Source: Parahaliea maris
GTDB taxonomy: Bacteria > Pseudomonadota > Gammaproteobacteria > Pseudomonadales > Halieaceae
Length of the DNA stretch: 64,000 nucleotides
Assembly (NCBI RefSeq): GCF_008064665.1
Contig: NZ_VRZA01000005.1
Location: forward strand, 124,001 to 188,000
Direction: 5' to 3'
Both the position numbers and the translations under genes were made by a program. Position 1 is the first letter of the stretch. Each line of letters starts with the position of its first letter. The notes beneath the pieces are model-generated. The model searched no databases. It was not told the origin of the DNA and saw only the letters and a program-made list of their open reading frames with translations. This document shows, in pieces, positions 1-14,781 of this stretch.

Positions 1-1204
1 CGTAGATCAGTGCCTCCAGCTGACCGCGGAAGTTAAAGGTACTGGAGGGCATCAGCTGGGTCAGGAACAGCACGGTCAGGTCCTCCTCCGGGTCCACCCA
101 GAACAGGGTGCTGGCGAGCCCGCCCCAGAAGAAGCTGCCCGCGGAACCGGGGTAGCCATTAGCCACCGGATCCAGCTTGGTGGCAAAACCGAGGCCGAAG
201 CCCACCCCCTCGTAGGCGGTTTCACTGAAACTGCCGGTGGCGAACTCCGCCAGGTCCACATCACCCGGCAGGTGGTTGCGGGTCATGAAATTCAGGGTAC
301 GTGAGCCGATGATGCGCTGGCCGTCGAGGGTACCGCCGTTGAGCAGCATCTGGCAGAAGCGGTAGTAGTCGCTGGCCGTGGACAACAGGCCGCCACCACC
401 GGAGAAGAAGCTACGCTCACTGAACTGGGTGGCCTGGCCATCATCGTTCATCACCAGCTCTTTTTTGGCATTGCGCTCGTAGCAGCTGGCCAGCCGCGGC
501 ACCTGCTCCGGTCGCACATTGAAGGTGGTATCGCGCATGCCGAGCGGCTGGAACAACACTTCGTCCAGGTATTCCGGCAGCGGCTTGCCGCTGAGCACCT
601 CTACCAGGTAACCGCAAACATCGGTGGCCAGTGAATAATTCCAGCACTCCCCGGGGGAGAACTCCAGCGGCAGTTGGGCCAGCTGGCCGATCATGTCCTT
701 CAGGGTATACCCCGGCGCCGGATTGCCCACCTGCAGTTTGCGGTAGGCGTAATCGATGTTGGACTCGCGCAGGAAGTCGTAAGTCAGGCCCGAGGTGTGG
801 GTAAGCAGGTCGCGAATGGTCATCGGCCGCTGGCAGGGTACCGTTTCGAACAGGGGGTAGGAGCCGGCCTTGCGTACCGCCAGCTGGCGGAATTCGGGAA
901 TGAAGCGGTACACCGGGTCATCGATCGCGAACAGCCCGCGCTCGTACAGGGTCATCAGGGCCAGGGAGGTGATGGGCTTGGTCATGGAGTAGATGCGAAA
1001 GACCGTGTCCTCGGTCATCGGCTCGCCGCGGGCGATGTCCCGCTGCCCGGCGATATCCAGGTAGCCGACCTTGCCGGCCCGGGCCACCAGGCTGATGCAG
1101 CCGGGGATCTTGCCGGGCTCGATGTAGGCGCGGCGCAGGTGCTCCCCTACCCGGCCCAGTTGGCGGCTGTCCAGGCCGATGCTTTCTGGTGTGACCAGCT
1201 CCAT
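1..1204 (-). CDS. Serine beta-lactamase-family hydrolase/esterase (3' end cut by window edge)
   Basis: The ATG is at 1204 and the frame stays open to base 1, so about 401 residues are visible and the C-terminus is missing. It shows the active-site Ser-x-x-Lys of class C beta-lactamase-like enzymes as SMTK (residues 73-76) and a second motif with Tyr at about 190 (WNYSL), the form seen in EstB-type esterases rather than the YxN of true AmpC. No signal peptide is apparent, so a cytoplasmic esterase or transesterase is more likely than a drug-resistance enzyme. The substrate cannot be assigned. It lies downstream of the uracil-DNA glycosylase gene on the same strand, with a gap of about 108 bases. 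Confidence 0.85.
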   Translation of the reverse strand, partial: MELVTPESIGLDSRQLGRVGEHLRRAYIEPGKIPGCISLVARAGKVGYLDIAGQRDIARGEPMTEDTVFRIYSMTKPITSLALMTLYERGLFAIDDPVYRFIPEFRQLAVRKAGSYPLFETVPCQRPMTIRDLLTHTSGLTYDFLRESNIDYAYRKLQVGNPAPGYTLKDMIGQLAQLPLEFSPGECWNYSLATDVCGYLVEVLSGKPLPEYLDEVLFQPLGMRDTTFNVRPEQVPRLASCYERNAKKELVMNDDGQATQFSERSFFSGGGGLLSTASDYYRFCQMLLNGGTLDGQRIIGSRTLNFMTRNHLPGDVDLAEFATGSFSETAYEGVGFGLGFATKLDPVANGYPGSAGSFFWGGLASTLFWVDPEEDLTVLFLTQLMPSSTFNFRGQLEALIY

Positions 1205-1312
1205 GGTGTGTCCTCGTTATTGATTGTTAGTTCGGTGAGCCAAAGCAGACCAGTGTCGGAGATGTGGCACTCGTTGGCAATGTAGAGGGGCAACGAGGTG
1301 CCCTGCCAACCG

Positions 1313-1921
1313 TTACAGCCCCATCTGCCGCACGCGATCCCGCAGGGCCGGAATCACCTCCCCCTCGAACCACGGATTGCGCCGCAGCCACAAATTGTTG
1401 CGCGGAGACGGGTGCGGCAAGGGGAACTGCATGGGTCCATAGTCCCGCCAGTCCTGTACCCGCCGGGTCAGGGTGGTGCCCGGGGCGTCGAGGTAATACT
1501 GCTGGGCATAGCTACCCACCAGCAGGGTCAGCTCCAGTTGGGGCATTCGCTGCAGGAGCAGTCCGTGCCAGCGGGGAGCACATTCCGGGTCCGGCGGCAG
1601 GTCGCCGGACTTGCCGCGGCCGGGGTAGCAGAAGCCCATGGGCACAATGGCAATGCGGGTCCCGTCATAGAAAGCCGGCCTGTCCAGTTGCAGCCAGTCC
1701 CGCAGGCGATCACCACTGGGATCATCCCAGGGCACCCCGCTGGCGTGAACCCGGGTACCCGGCGCCTGCCCCACAATCAGCAGCCGCGCACTGGTGCTGG
1801 CCCGCAGTACCGGTCGCGGCCCGAGCGGCAGGCGATCGGCGCAGTGCTCGCAGTCGCGAATGGTGGCCAGCAGGTCCTGCAGCGGGAGACGGTCAAATAG
1901 TTTCACAGGCGCCCGTGACAT
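1313..1921 (-). CDS. Uracil-DNA glycosylase family protein
   Basis: A 202-residue protein with the UDG-fold motif GQAPG (51-55), followed by a conserved stretch with W-D-D-P-S-G (65-70), and the C-terminal loop HPSPRN (170-175) in place of the HPSP/HPS loop that grips the base. CEHC near residues 24-27 recalls half of the iron-sulfur cysteine set of family 4/5 UDGs, but I do not see the full set. Expected role: excision of uracil or related lesions in base-excision repair, in the cytoplasm. I chose the ATG at 1921; a TTG at 1930 is possible but less likely. It is divergent from gcvP, with about 120 bases between the starts. Confidence 0.8.
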   Translation of the reverse strand: MSRAPVKLFDRLPLQDLLATIRDCEHCADRLPLGPRPVLRASTSARLLIVGQAPGTRVHASGVPWDDPSGDRLRDWLQLDRPAFYDGTRIAIVPMGFCYPGRGKSGDLPPDPECAPRWHGLLLQRMPQLELTLLVGSYAQQYYLDAPGTTLTRRVQDWRDYGPMQFPLPHPSPRNNLWLRRNPWFEGEVIPALRDRVRQMGL

Positions 1922-2041
1922 GCCCCGCAAATGGTGCTCAAAAAGCGTCCGATTGTTTGCCCGGAGGGGGCGCTGCTGCTAATATCGCGCCCTCTAAACA
2001 CCGCCCCCAAATCTACCGTTTTGCGCACTTCCGGAGCCCCC

Positions 2042-4933
<2,892 letters not shown>

Positions 4934-4954
4934 CTCCAGCCAGTGACACGTCAG

Positions 4955-4980
4955 CCTGGCCGGCCTCCGCGCCGGCCAGG
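4955..4980 (+). terminator. Hairpin after gcvP
   Basis: A perfect 10-base stem (CCTGGCCGGC / GCCGGCCAGG) with a 6-base loop begins 22 bases after the gcvP stop. No run of T follows, so intrinsic termination is only a guess; it may be an RNA-stabilising or Rho-assisted end. Confidence 0.5.
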
Positions 4981-5043
4981 TTGCCGACGATGATTTTGCA
5001 GTGCCTGACCAACTGGCTGCTTGCTGTGGGGAATGCTGGATTC

Positions 5044-5478
5044 CTACATTGCGGTCCCCGGCGGTCTTCTCCCCTGCTCCCTCAGCAGAACAAGCGTATA
5101 GATCGTGCGCTCATAAGGCGTAAGCGGATACTCCCAGGAGGCAATACGCATACCGTGCTCGGTCAGTTCCCTGCGATAAGAAAACGAAAACGCATCGCGT
5201 CCGTCGAGGAATATGTCTCTTCCTCTTTTCAATACAACATCGTGCTTACGCGATCTGTAAGGGCTGAATCGATCGACTTCCTGATGACCGTCAATCAGCG
5301 TGAGTTTTCTCCAGAACAGCATCCCACTGGAGACAAGTCGGAATGTGCCACCCTCGGAGTCATTCGCCTCGAAGCCAAACCCGGAGGGTGTAAAATGGAA
5401 CTTGCCGGCCCAGTCCATATCGCCATCTTTAACAATCGTAAAGTGCATTAGCTCACGATAGAGTTGATAACGACTCAT
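5044..5478 (-). CDS. Hypothetical protein, 144 aa, paired with MreB-like gene
   Basis: I do not recognise this protein. It is soluble, with no signal peptide or membrane segment, and rich in aromatic and charged residues arranged like a beta-rich domain (for example DWAGKFHFTPSGFGFEAND). The ATG at 5478 follows the stop of the MreB-like gene by only 6 bases, and the overlapping GAGG can serve as ribosome-binding site, so the two are very likely co-translated. The context suggests a role tied to the upstream actin-like protein, but nothing in the sequence shows what that is. Confidence 0.6.
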   Translation of the reverse strand: MSRYQLYRELMHFTIVKDGDMDWAGKFHFTPSGFGFEANDSEGGTFRLVSSGMLFWRKLTLIDGHQEVDRFSPYRSRKHDVVLKRGRDIFLDGRDAFSFSYRRELTEHGMRIASWEYPLTPYERTIYTLVLLREQGRRPPGTAM

Positions 5479-5484
5479 CCTCGG

Positions 5485-5871
5485 CTACACCATGTCGAGC
5501 GCCTGCTCTCTGCTGAGGAGGGCTCCCACATGAATGACGACTTCGTGGGCCCCCGCCGAACTGGCCAGTTCGGACAATACCCGTTCTTCCACTTCGCATA
5601 ATCCAGTCTCTGCCATTTCCATCGGTTGGATAACGACACGAAATGATTTTTTCATCCACTTCCCGCGAGTTAACTCCGAGATTGCGTCAGCCAGGCATTT
5701 TTCCGCGCTTTTGAAGTTCCCAACTAACAGTCGAGGTGTTGTGAATGGTTCCTGGGGGATACGTTCCATATGGCGTTGGGGTAGATCCAGGGTCGACACC
5801 CGGATTTTGTTGGCATAGATCTGGATGTGCAGTGGGGTACTGAAACGATTCCGAAGGCCTGACATGTCCAT
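5485..5871 (-). CDS. Short MreB-like (actin N-terminal-like) protein
   Basis: A 128-residue protein whose opening (GLRNRFSTPLHIQIYANKIRV) and second half (VVIQPMEMAETGLCEVEERVL, then GAHEVVIHVG) resemble the N-terminal lobe of MreB-type actins, where the matching region reads roughly 'lyiqIwenrikV ... aVIihPme ... geveeRal.ela..aGarev'. It stops after that lobe, so the ATP-binding cleft is incomplete; full MreB is about 345 residues. Short MreB-like proteins of this size occur in several gammaproteobacteria. The ATG at 5871 has AGGTG eight bases upstream. It is followed by the 144-residue unknown at 5044-5478. Assignment rests on recalled family pattern only. Confidence 0.5.
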   Translation of the reverse strand: MDMSGLRNRFSTPLHIQIYANKIRVSTLDLPQRHMERIPQEPFTTPRLLVGNFKSAEKCLADAISELTRGKWMKKSFRVVIQPMEMAETGLCEVEERVLSELASSAGAHEVVIHVGALLSREQALDMV

Positions 5872-5910
5872 ATGCTTGGCACCTGCTTCAATTCGACTGG
5901 CGTTCCCGCT

Positions 5911-6339
5911 TCAATTCTCGCGTAACAACTCGACCGTCGCCTCACTGATCGGCACAAAGTCACCCAGCCCGCAGGACGCCCCGCGCTGGAGTCCGCCTCC
6001 CATCTGGTCGAGTACTGTGATCACATCCAGGTTGCACAGTTGACTCAGGGAGGTCTTGTACATGATGGTCTTGTTACGGCGCAATCCCGGACAGCGATTA
6101 GGCAGCCTGTTGGCATAGACCTCGCTGCCGCGCATAAAAAACAGCACCGTTTGCTCATCGATCACCTCGGTGCGATCAATGCGTTGCAGGGGAACGCAGT
6201 CCTCGGCGTCATCTAGGAGAGCCGCGAGGGGGTCCTGTTCCGCAGCATCATCTCCGGCTTCCTGCCCGGTTGAGGCACAGCCAGACAATGCGAGTGCAAC
6301 AACCAGCGGGATGGCACGGCGACAAACGACGGGTAACAT
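5911..6339 (-). CDS. DUF6491-type lipoprotein
   Basis: A protein of about 142 residues with a lipoprotein signal peptide ending in the lipobox LSGC, so it should be lipidated and anchored in the envelope. The mature part has the pattern of DUF6491 proteins: C-V-P-L-Q-R-I-D-R-T near the start, then VLFFMRGSEVYANRLPNRCPGL. Three or four conserved cysteines could form disulfides. Function of the family is unknown. The frame is open further upstream, but the ATG at 6339 directly precedes the signal peptide and has GAGAGAGGA in front. It is divergent from the metallo-beta-lactamase-fold gene, with 74 bases between the starts. Confidence 0.75.
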   Translation of the reverse strand: MLPVVCRRAIPLVVALALSGCASTGQEAGDDAAEQDPLAALLDDAEDCVPLQRIDRTEVIDEQTVLFFMRGSEVYANRLPNRCPGLRRNKTIMYKTSLSQLCNLDVITVLDQMGGGLQRGASCGLGDFVPISEATVELLREN

Positions 6340-6413
6340 GGTTACGCTTCCTCTCTCTAGGATTTGGATTGAGCCTGGAACGGGATTCACGATCTCTCGA
6401 GGATACGATCACT

Positions 6414-7349
6414 ATGCCCAGTATGCGCTATTTTTTTAACCGGTTTAAAGCCGGACTGTGTACCGCAATCCTGGCACTGAACTGCTCCCTGTCGGTAGCC
6501 GCGAGTGATTGCCAGGGTGAGGGTACTCGCCTGCAGGTGCTCGGTAGTGGCGGCCCGGAACTCGATGACGGCAGGGCGTCCAGTAGCTACCTGGTGTGGC
6601 GGCGCGGTCGCGCTGTATTGCTGGTCGATGCCGGCTCAGGCAGCAGCGTCGCCTTCGATCGATCCGGCGCGCTGCTCGAGGACCTCAGCGCCATCCTGCT
6701 TACTCATCTGCATACGGACCATGCGGTCGACCTCCCCGCCTACGTCAAGGGCGGCTATTTCAGTGAACGCGACAAGGCCCTGTTGGTCCTCGGCCCCTCC
6801 GGCAATCAGCTCATGCCCTCCACCCGCCAGTACGTAGAGGCCCTGCTGGGGGAGCAGGGCGCCTTTCGCTACCTGAGTGACCATACCCGGCCCATGGAGC
6901 AAGGTTTCTGGATCGACGTTCGTGACGTCGACATCGACGAGCGTGAGCTATGGCGCATGGATACCGGTAACGATATTCAGCTGTCGGCACTGGGAGTAGA
7001 CCACGGGCCCGTGGCAGCGGTGGCCTGGCGCGTCGAGGTGGGGAGTTGCACGCTGGTGTTCGGCGGGGATACCACCAACGCGCGCGGTAACCTGGAGCGC
7101 TTGGCCCGCGGCGCCGACATCCTGATAGCCCACGTGGGTATCGCCGACGATACCACCGGGCCGGCGACCAGGCTGTTCGCCACACCGCGTGTCATTGGCG
7201 AGATTGCCCAGCGAGCCGGCGTCGGCACGCTGGTATTGTCGCACTTCATGAACCGCAGCCAGCGGGATACCGAAGCGCTTGTCGCCTCTGTGCGGAACGA
7301 GTTCAAAGGCAGGGTTATCGCGGCCAGGGATATGTCCTTCGTCGAGTAG
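6414..7349 (+). CDS. Secreted metallo-beta-lactamase-fold hydrolase (RNase Z/arylsulfatase-like subgroup)
   Basis: A 311-residue protein. A signal peptide (about 1-30, ending SVAA) is followed by the fold's first strand (LQVLGSGGP) and the metal site HLHTDH (H98, H100, D102, H103). Later histidines and aspartates (GVDHGPVAAVAW, FGGDTT, LSHF) fit the remaining metal ligands. The layout matches secreted RNase Z/arylsulfatase-like members rather than true beta-lactamases. It probably binds two zinc ions and acts in the periplasm; the substrate is unknown. The ATG at 6414 was chosen for the signal peptide; ATG 6423 is an alternative. Confidence 0.8.
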   Translation: MPSMRYFFNRFKAGLCTAILALNCSLSVAASDCQGEGTRLQVLGSGGPELDDGRASSSYLVWRRGRAVLLVDAGSGSSVAFDRSGALLEDLSAILLTHLHTDHAVDLPAYVKGGYFSERDKALLVLGPSGNQLMPSTRQYVEALLGEQGAFRYLSDHTRPMEQGFWIDVRDVDIDERELWRMDTGNDIQLSALGVDHGPVAAVAWRVEVGSCTLVFGGDTTNARGNLERLARGADILIAHVGIADDTTGPATRLFATPRVIGEIAQRAGVGTLVLSHFMNRSQRDTEALVASVRNEFKGRVIAARDMSFVE

Positions 7350-7475
7350 CCGGCGCTACAATGGCTCCACCTACAGTAAAGCAAGCCAACTCGGTCTATT
7401 GATTCTATGCGGTCTACCGGAAGTCTCCGAGTCTCGGATTCGCCAACATCAGTATATCTATGAAACTTCCTTTTG

Positions 7476-7490
7476 ACCGATAAAATCGGT
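7476..7490. promoter_or_regulatory. Palindrome before the wHTH gene, possible operator
   Basis: A perfect inverted repeat ACCGAT-AAA-ATCGGT lies about 36 bases before the wHTH start, next to a TAATAT stretch that could serve as a -10 box. Position and symmetry suit autorepression by the wHTH protein encoded just downstream. Confidence 0.5.
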
Positions 7491-7525
7491 AATATAGCCG
7501 CATTTTTCGGTCAGGTAGCAAACCC

Positions 7526-7855
7526 ATGATTGAGGCCATTGTCGGAAGCGAGGGCGCAGAGCGAGTATTGCTTTTTCTCGCGGCGCGAAATAGTGGGTAT
7601 GCGCGAGAGATAGCGAACAACTGGTCGATGGATGTGAGTACGGTCCAGAATCAATTGTTGCGAATGGAGCGAGACGGTCTGCTCGTCAGCCGAACGGTAG
7701 GCAGAACTCGTGTTTTCGAGTTCAACCCCCGTTATGCCTTCAAGGGAGAAGTGATCGCCCTTCTCCACAAAGCCCTGACTCAACTACCTCAAGGCGTAAG
7801 AGAACAACTGACTCTTGATCGCAGACGCCCACGGCGCACCGGTAAGCCTCTGTGA
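7526..7855 (+). CDS. Winged helix-turn-helix regulator of a nucleotidyltransferase pair
   Basis: A 109-residue winged-HTH protein: GYAREIANNWSMDVSTVQNQL is the helix-turn-helix with recognition helix, followed by the wing (RDGLLVSRTVGRTRVFEFN). The C-terminal tail is basic. Its TGA overlaps the GTG of the next frame by 4 bases (GTGA), the coupling typical of wHTH + AbiEii-like nucleotidyltransferase two-gene units, where the wHTH protein usually represses the pair. Here the partner is broken (see 7852-8181), so the regulator is probably an orphan. A palindrome at 7476-7490 may be its operator. Confidence 0.7.
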   Translation: MIEAIVGSEGAERVLLFLAARNSGYAREIANNWSMDVSTVQNQLLRMERDGLLVSRTVGRTRVFEFNPRYAFKGEVIALLHKALTQLPQGVREQLTLDRRRPRRTGKPL

Positions 7856-8181
7856 GTACTGAGCTGGGTAGGCTAGGACGAGCCGAGACCGCAGCGCTGG
7901 TAGTGGAAACTCTGGCCGCCCATGGGATTGATGTCGTACTTGTTGGGGGTTCCTGCGTTTGCTTGTGGACCAACGAACGCTTCGGATCCTTCGACCTGGA
8001 CTTTATCGACCCGAAACCGCCCCCAGCTCCCGCCAGCCAACCGCCACCTCCAGGCGATTGCTCCCTGCGGCCGGCGGCTGACCGATCATTTCGTCGTAGG
8101 GACTGGTCTGGCGTAGGTACACGCCGCGGAAGGCATACCCTCCCAGCTGCTCGTACATCTGACCCAGACTGTGGGAGGTGA
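7852..8181 (+). pseudogene. Truncated AbiEii-like nucleotidyltransferase
   Basis: The first 54 or so residues read as the start of an AbiEii/DUF6036-type nucleotidyltransferase: a helical lead, then VVLVGGSCVCLW and FGSFDLDFID, the G-G-S and D-x-D metal-binding motifs. After about base 8013 the frame becomes Pro/Arg-rich and unlike any such protein. The same DNA read on the minus strand encodes the C-terminus of a different protein (8003-8326). This points to a deletion or insertion junction close to 8010-8020 that removed most of the gene. The GTG at 7852 overlaps the upstream stop. It is very likely non-functional. Confidence 0.65.
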
Positions 8182-8326
8182 TCGGCTTGCCGTCGTTGCG
8201 GCAGAGGGTGTGTAACTCGTCATCGACCCGCAGTTGTGCCTGGTACAGGCAGTTCTGCAGGGAGTTGATGACCAAGTCGGACTCGCCGGCCATTGCGGGT
8301 AGCTGGGACAGTAAAATGGTGGCCAT
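8003..8326 (-). CDS. Hypothetical secreted protein, 107 aa, possibly 3'-truncated
   Basis: I do not recognise it. It opens with a short hydrophobic leader (MATILLSQLPAMA) that could be a weak signal peptide, followed by a Cys-containing helical part and a beta-like end. GGAG precedes the ATG. Its last codons and its TAA overlap the broken nucleotidyltransferase frame on the plus strand, so the native C-terminus may have been lost at the same junction. Bases 8327-8453 downstream of its start hold nothing I can identify. Confidence 0.4.
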   Translation of the reverse strand: MATILLSQLPAMAGESDLVINSLQNCLYQAQLRVDDELHTLCRNDGKPITSHSLGQMYEQLGGYAFRGVYLRQTSPYDEMIGQPPAAGSNRLEVAVGWRELGAVSGR

Positions 8327-8453
8327 GATCGCTCCACAGGACCTCTCTACACCAGGTCAATACGTTACTACCCGAGGGTTCGGACCACCCATCCGGAAGT
8401 AATACACCGACCGGTGCCATAAATCCGGTATCGACTAACCAGGAGCCTGCCCC

Positions 8454-9545
8454 TCAGAACGCCTGTCCAAAGGCCATATAGAGCCCCTGACTCCCCCCTT
8501 CTCCCCTGGCAAAGTCCAGGCGGATCGTCATCTGTTCCCGCGGTCGCAATACAAAGTGCACCCCGAGCCCTGCCGCAGCATAGAGATTCGATGTATCGCC
8601 ACAATCACCGAAGCTGTCGAGCAGGCAAGTAACGCCGGCGAAGGCGGCCAGGCGCCAGCGCTCGGCCAGGAAGTAACGCTCTTCCATCTCGACCAGGGCG
8701 GAGTGGGTGTCCCGGAACTCGCCCTGGACATAACCGCGCATGCGGATCGAGGAGTAGCCACTGGGCGGGGCGTCGTCGGTCAAGCGCAATTCCGCATGGG
8801 TGGCCAGCACCGAGCCCGCACCATGGGCAAAGTACTGGGCATAACTGGCGTTGTAGACATCGAAGGACTCCTCACCACCCAGCGCCTCCCGGTAAGCCAG
8901 ATTGCCGGCTGTGAAAAAGATGCCACGGTTGGGGGCCTCGGTGTTGTCGCGGCTATCGTATTCCGCCTTCAAGCCCAGGGCGTTGGAACTGAATCCATCG
9001 AGCCCCAGTAACCCGAGGCCAATGTTGATAAACTCATTGGAACCCAGCATCGCGTAGTCGTTGACCAGCCCCTGGCCGCCCAGGTACCAGTGATCGGAGA
9101 CCCGATAGAGCCAGGCCGCATAGCCCAGGGTGATATCGTCCGTGACACTCACCTCCCGGCCGCTGCCGAGAAAGTCCTGGTAGTCGTTGTTGGCCTTGCC
9201 CCCACCGACAAAGCCGAGCACCCGGTGCCGGTCCTCCCCCAGGTAGGCACGGGCGAACAGGCCGTAGGTGTAGGAATCCGTCGTACTGTACTGGGCCATA
9301 GCCCCGAACATCGACGGCGGCGCCTCTGGCGCAAACTGGTGTACGTAGGCACCGAGGGCGCCGGCAGAGGTACCCAGTTTGGGGTTGCTGCTCAGCACCG
9401 GAGCCAGCAGCCAGGGGCTCTGCCTGGAGGCACTCCCGTCAGAGCCCTGAACGCCATTCGCAGCGGTCAAGGCCAGAAACATCAGTATGGAGAGGTATGG
9501 CTTCACGGGCACCGGCCTGAAAACAATGAGGAGGAAGCATAGCAA
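8454..9545 (-). CDS. BamA/TamA-family (Omp85-like) outer-membrane barrel protein
   Basis: A 363-residue protein with a signal peptide (cleavage near NGVQG), then a barrel of alternating strands ending in aromatic Phe (FGQAF), as expected for a Bam-inserted protein. The segment SSIRMRGYVQGEFRD carries the R-G-Y motif of the Omp85 loop-6 tip. No POTRA repeats are present, so this is the 'surface antigen/D15 C-terminal only' type (about 350-400 residues) rather than BamA or TamA themselves. Role unknown, possibly lipid or small-molecule passage. The start is uncertain: GTG at 9506 would give a shorter signal peptide. Confidence 0.75.
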   Translation of the reverse strand: MLCFLLIVFRPVPVKPYLSILMFLALTAANGVQGSDGSASRQSPWLLAPVLSSNPKLGTSAGALGAYVHQFAPEAPPSMFGAMAQYSTTDSYTYGLFARAYLGEDRHRVLGFVGGGKANNDYQDFLGSGREVSVTDDITLGYAAWLYRVSDHWYLGGQGLVNDYAMLGSNEFINIGLGLLGLDGFSSNALGLKAEYDSRDNTEAPNRGIFFTAGNLAYREALGGEESFDVYNASYAQYFAHGAGSVLATHAELRLTDDAPPSGYSSIRMRGYVQGEFRDTHSALVEMEERYFLAERWRLAAFAGVTCLLDSFGDCGDTSNLYAAAGLGVHFVLRPREQMTIRLDFARGEGGSQGLYMAFGQAF

Positions 9546-9679
9546 TTACCGCGCGCAGGACACCATATCGGCCCGCTCTGGAACAACTGGCACAGGCCAT
9601 TCCGGGCCAGCGGGAATTTAGACGCTTCTGAACCGTCTTGCTATATTCATTGTGTGCCTCCACCTGCAGGAGTCCGCTG

Positions 9680-12739
<3,060 letters not shown>

Positions 12740-12744
12740 GGTTG

Positions 12745-14553
12745 TCAGTCGGCGTCGGCCAGGTCGGAGCGCAGTGAATCAACTACCCCCTGAAACTGGC
12801 TGCGATTCGATTCGCTGAGGCGGGCGAGGGATTCGTGGGCGCTGAGGATGCGCGCACCCTGTTCCTGCGGGCTCAGGCTTGTGGTATCGACCACGGTCAT
12901 GTCTCCGGGCAGTGCCCTGGCCTTGGGGCAAATATGCTCCAGCACCACACGCATACTCAGTTCGTCGAACAACTTGTGCACCTCGTCAGAGACGCCTTGC
13001 AGCTCGAGGGCCTCCGGGCTGGAGGTGACGATCTCGTGCAGGGTGCCCAGGCAGGTGCTATCGAGGTGCTCGCAACGGCTCAGGTCCAGGGTAAGTCGAT
13101 CGTGGCCCGCCAGCAGCGCGCTGGCCGCATCCAGCAGGGCCTGGCTGTACAGCCAGGTAACGGAGCCGACAATCGCGATGAACCCGTGTCCGTCCTCGGC
13201 GCCCTGTTCCAGATGGGGTAGCTCCGGGGCCTCAGCGGGTTCCGGTTCTGGCGCCGGGGCCTCGGCGGCCTGTTGCTGGCGCGCGGGCGCGGCGCCGTCG
13301 AAGTGACTCGTGCCCTCGCAGCGCTGTATCAGCAACAGGGTGATATCGTCACGGTCGCCCGTCAGGCCGCGGGTCGCATCCTCGAACAGGCCACCAAGCA
13401 AGGCCGCCCGGTCACCTACCTCGGCCAGGCCCGCGGCGAGACTGTCGGTGTCCGGCGACTCGGGCCCGCCGTCGAGGATGCCGTCGGTATAGAGCATCAG
13501 GCGGTCACCCGCCTCCAGGCTGAAGGTGTGCTGGGCGTAGTGTGGCTCCTCTTCGAGCCCGAGGGCCGGGCCGGTGCGTTCGAGCCGCTGTGGCGTGCGG
13601 TGGTCCGAGCCCACCAGGCAGGGTGGGTGGCCCGCCAGGGCTATGTGGCCCTCCCCGCTGCGCAGGTCCAGCAGGATATAGGCCGCTGTGATAAAGGCGC
13701 CGGACGCAGACAACATGTCGTAAAGGCTGTAGTTGAGCCGCCGCAGCACCTCGCCAGGCTGCAGCACCTGCCCGGTTCGATCGCGCTGTTTGAGCCGCAG
13801 TTTGAACAGTACAGAAAGCATGGCGGCGGCCACACCGTGCCCCGCGGCATCGGCGATGACCAGGCCGAGGAGATGGTCATCGAGCACCACCGCGTCGTAG
13901 AAATCCCCGCCCACCCGGTGGCCCGGGCGGTAGAGGGTCTCGATGCACCAGCCGGGGATGGCGGGTGGATCCTGGGGCAGCAGCGCGCGCTGGATTGTTT
14001 CCGCCCGGTGAAGATCCGCCTGGATGACCGCGGCCTGGCTTTCGAGCACGCGACAGACCTGCTGCAGCTGATCCACCTTGTCCGCCAGCTGGACGTTGCT
14101 GTCCTCCAGCTCGGCATACAGTCGCTCGCGTTCGCGCTTCAGTTTGATCTGGTCGAGGGCATTGCGCACCGCCACCCGCACCCGCGGTACTTCCGGCGGC
14201 TTGGCCAGGTAATCGAAGGCACCGAGTTGCAACGCCTCGACCGCCGCATCGAATGTATCGAGGCCGGATAGCACGATCCACAATGGCCCGGGGCGATGTT
14301 CCTGGGCCCATTTCATCAGCGCCAGGCCATCCAGCTGGGGCATCACCACGTCGGTGACCACCACATCCACCGCCCGCGTCCGCAGTACCTCGCGAGCCGC
14401 CAGGCCGTCCTCTTCCTCCAGCACCTCGGCCGGGTCCAGTTGCATCAGCCCACGGGTGACAATCTTGCGCACCATGGGGTCGTCGTCCACTACCAGGAAC
14501 ACCGGGCGCCCGGCGGGGTTACCGGGTAGTCTGTCGATCGGTTCGCTTGTCAC
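12745..14553 (-). CDS. Response regulator with PP2C (RsbU/SpoIIE-type) phosphatase and STAS-like C-terminus
   Basis: A 602-residue protein. Receiver domain (about 17-130, phospho-Asp68 in VVTDVVMP), coiled-coil linker (about 135-190), then a PP2C phosphatase with metal motifs GGDFYD (215-220), DAAGHG (235-240), YTDGILD (355-361) and DDIT (402-405). An Ala/Pro/Glu-rich linker (about 420-450) leads to a STAS-like domain with an HLDST motif (497-501) at the place of the phosphorylated Ser of anti-anti-sigma factors. This layout is typical of partner-switching systems such as HsbR/HsbA. The adjacent convergent hybrid kinase is the likely phosphodonor (inference). GTG start. Confidence 0.88.
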   Translation of the reverse strand: MTSEPIDRLPGNPAGRPVFLVVDDDPMVRKIVTRGLMQLDPAEVLEEEDGLAAREVLRTRAVDVVVTDVVMPQLDGLALMKWAQEHRPGPLWIVLSGLDTFDAAVEALQLGAFDYLAKPPEVPRVRVAVRNALDQIKLKRERERLYAELEDSNVQLADKVDQLQQVCRVLESQAAVIQADLHRAETIQRALLPQDPPAIPGWCIETLYRPGHRVGGDFYDAVVLDDHLLGLVIADAAGHGVAAAMLSVLFKLRLKQRDRTGQVLQPGEVLRRLNYSLYDMLSASGAFITAAYILLDLRSGEGHIALAGHPPCLVGSDHRTPQRLERTGPALGLEEEPHYAQHTFSLEAGDRLMLYTDGILDGGPESPDTDSLAAGLAEVGDRAALLGGLFEDATRGLTGDRDDITLLLIQRCEGTSHFDGAAPARQQQAAEAPAPEPEPAEAPELPHLEQGAEDGHGFIAIVGSVTWLYSQALLDAASALLAGHDRLTLDLSRCEHLDSTCLGTLHEIVTSSPEALELQGVSDEVHKLFDELSMRVVLEHICPKARALPGDMTVVDTTSLSPQEQGARILSAHESLARLSESNRSQFQGVVDSLRSDLADAD

Positions 14554-14781
14554 GCTCGCTTTTCCTGCAGGGGGTCGCCATGCCAGTATTGTAGGCCATT
14601 GTGGGCATTGTCCTGATAACTTCGCCCGGAGGCCAGTTTCGGATCAACTGGCGCAATTCGCGGGTAACATTTTGATGCCACCGGTGAGGCGGCACACCGC
14701 CGGCCCTTGCGCACGGAATCGGTACAGGGTCTACTGCCACTCTGACATCGACAACGCCAACATCGGGAGTAGAGCGGGGCC

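Noticed and set aside
674-1285. Plus-strand open frame of 203 codons near the window start
   Set aside because: It is antisense to the beta-lactamase-family gene that runs off the left edge with intact SxxK and Tyr motifs.
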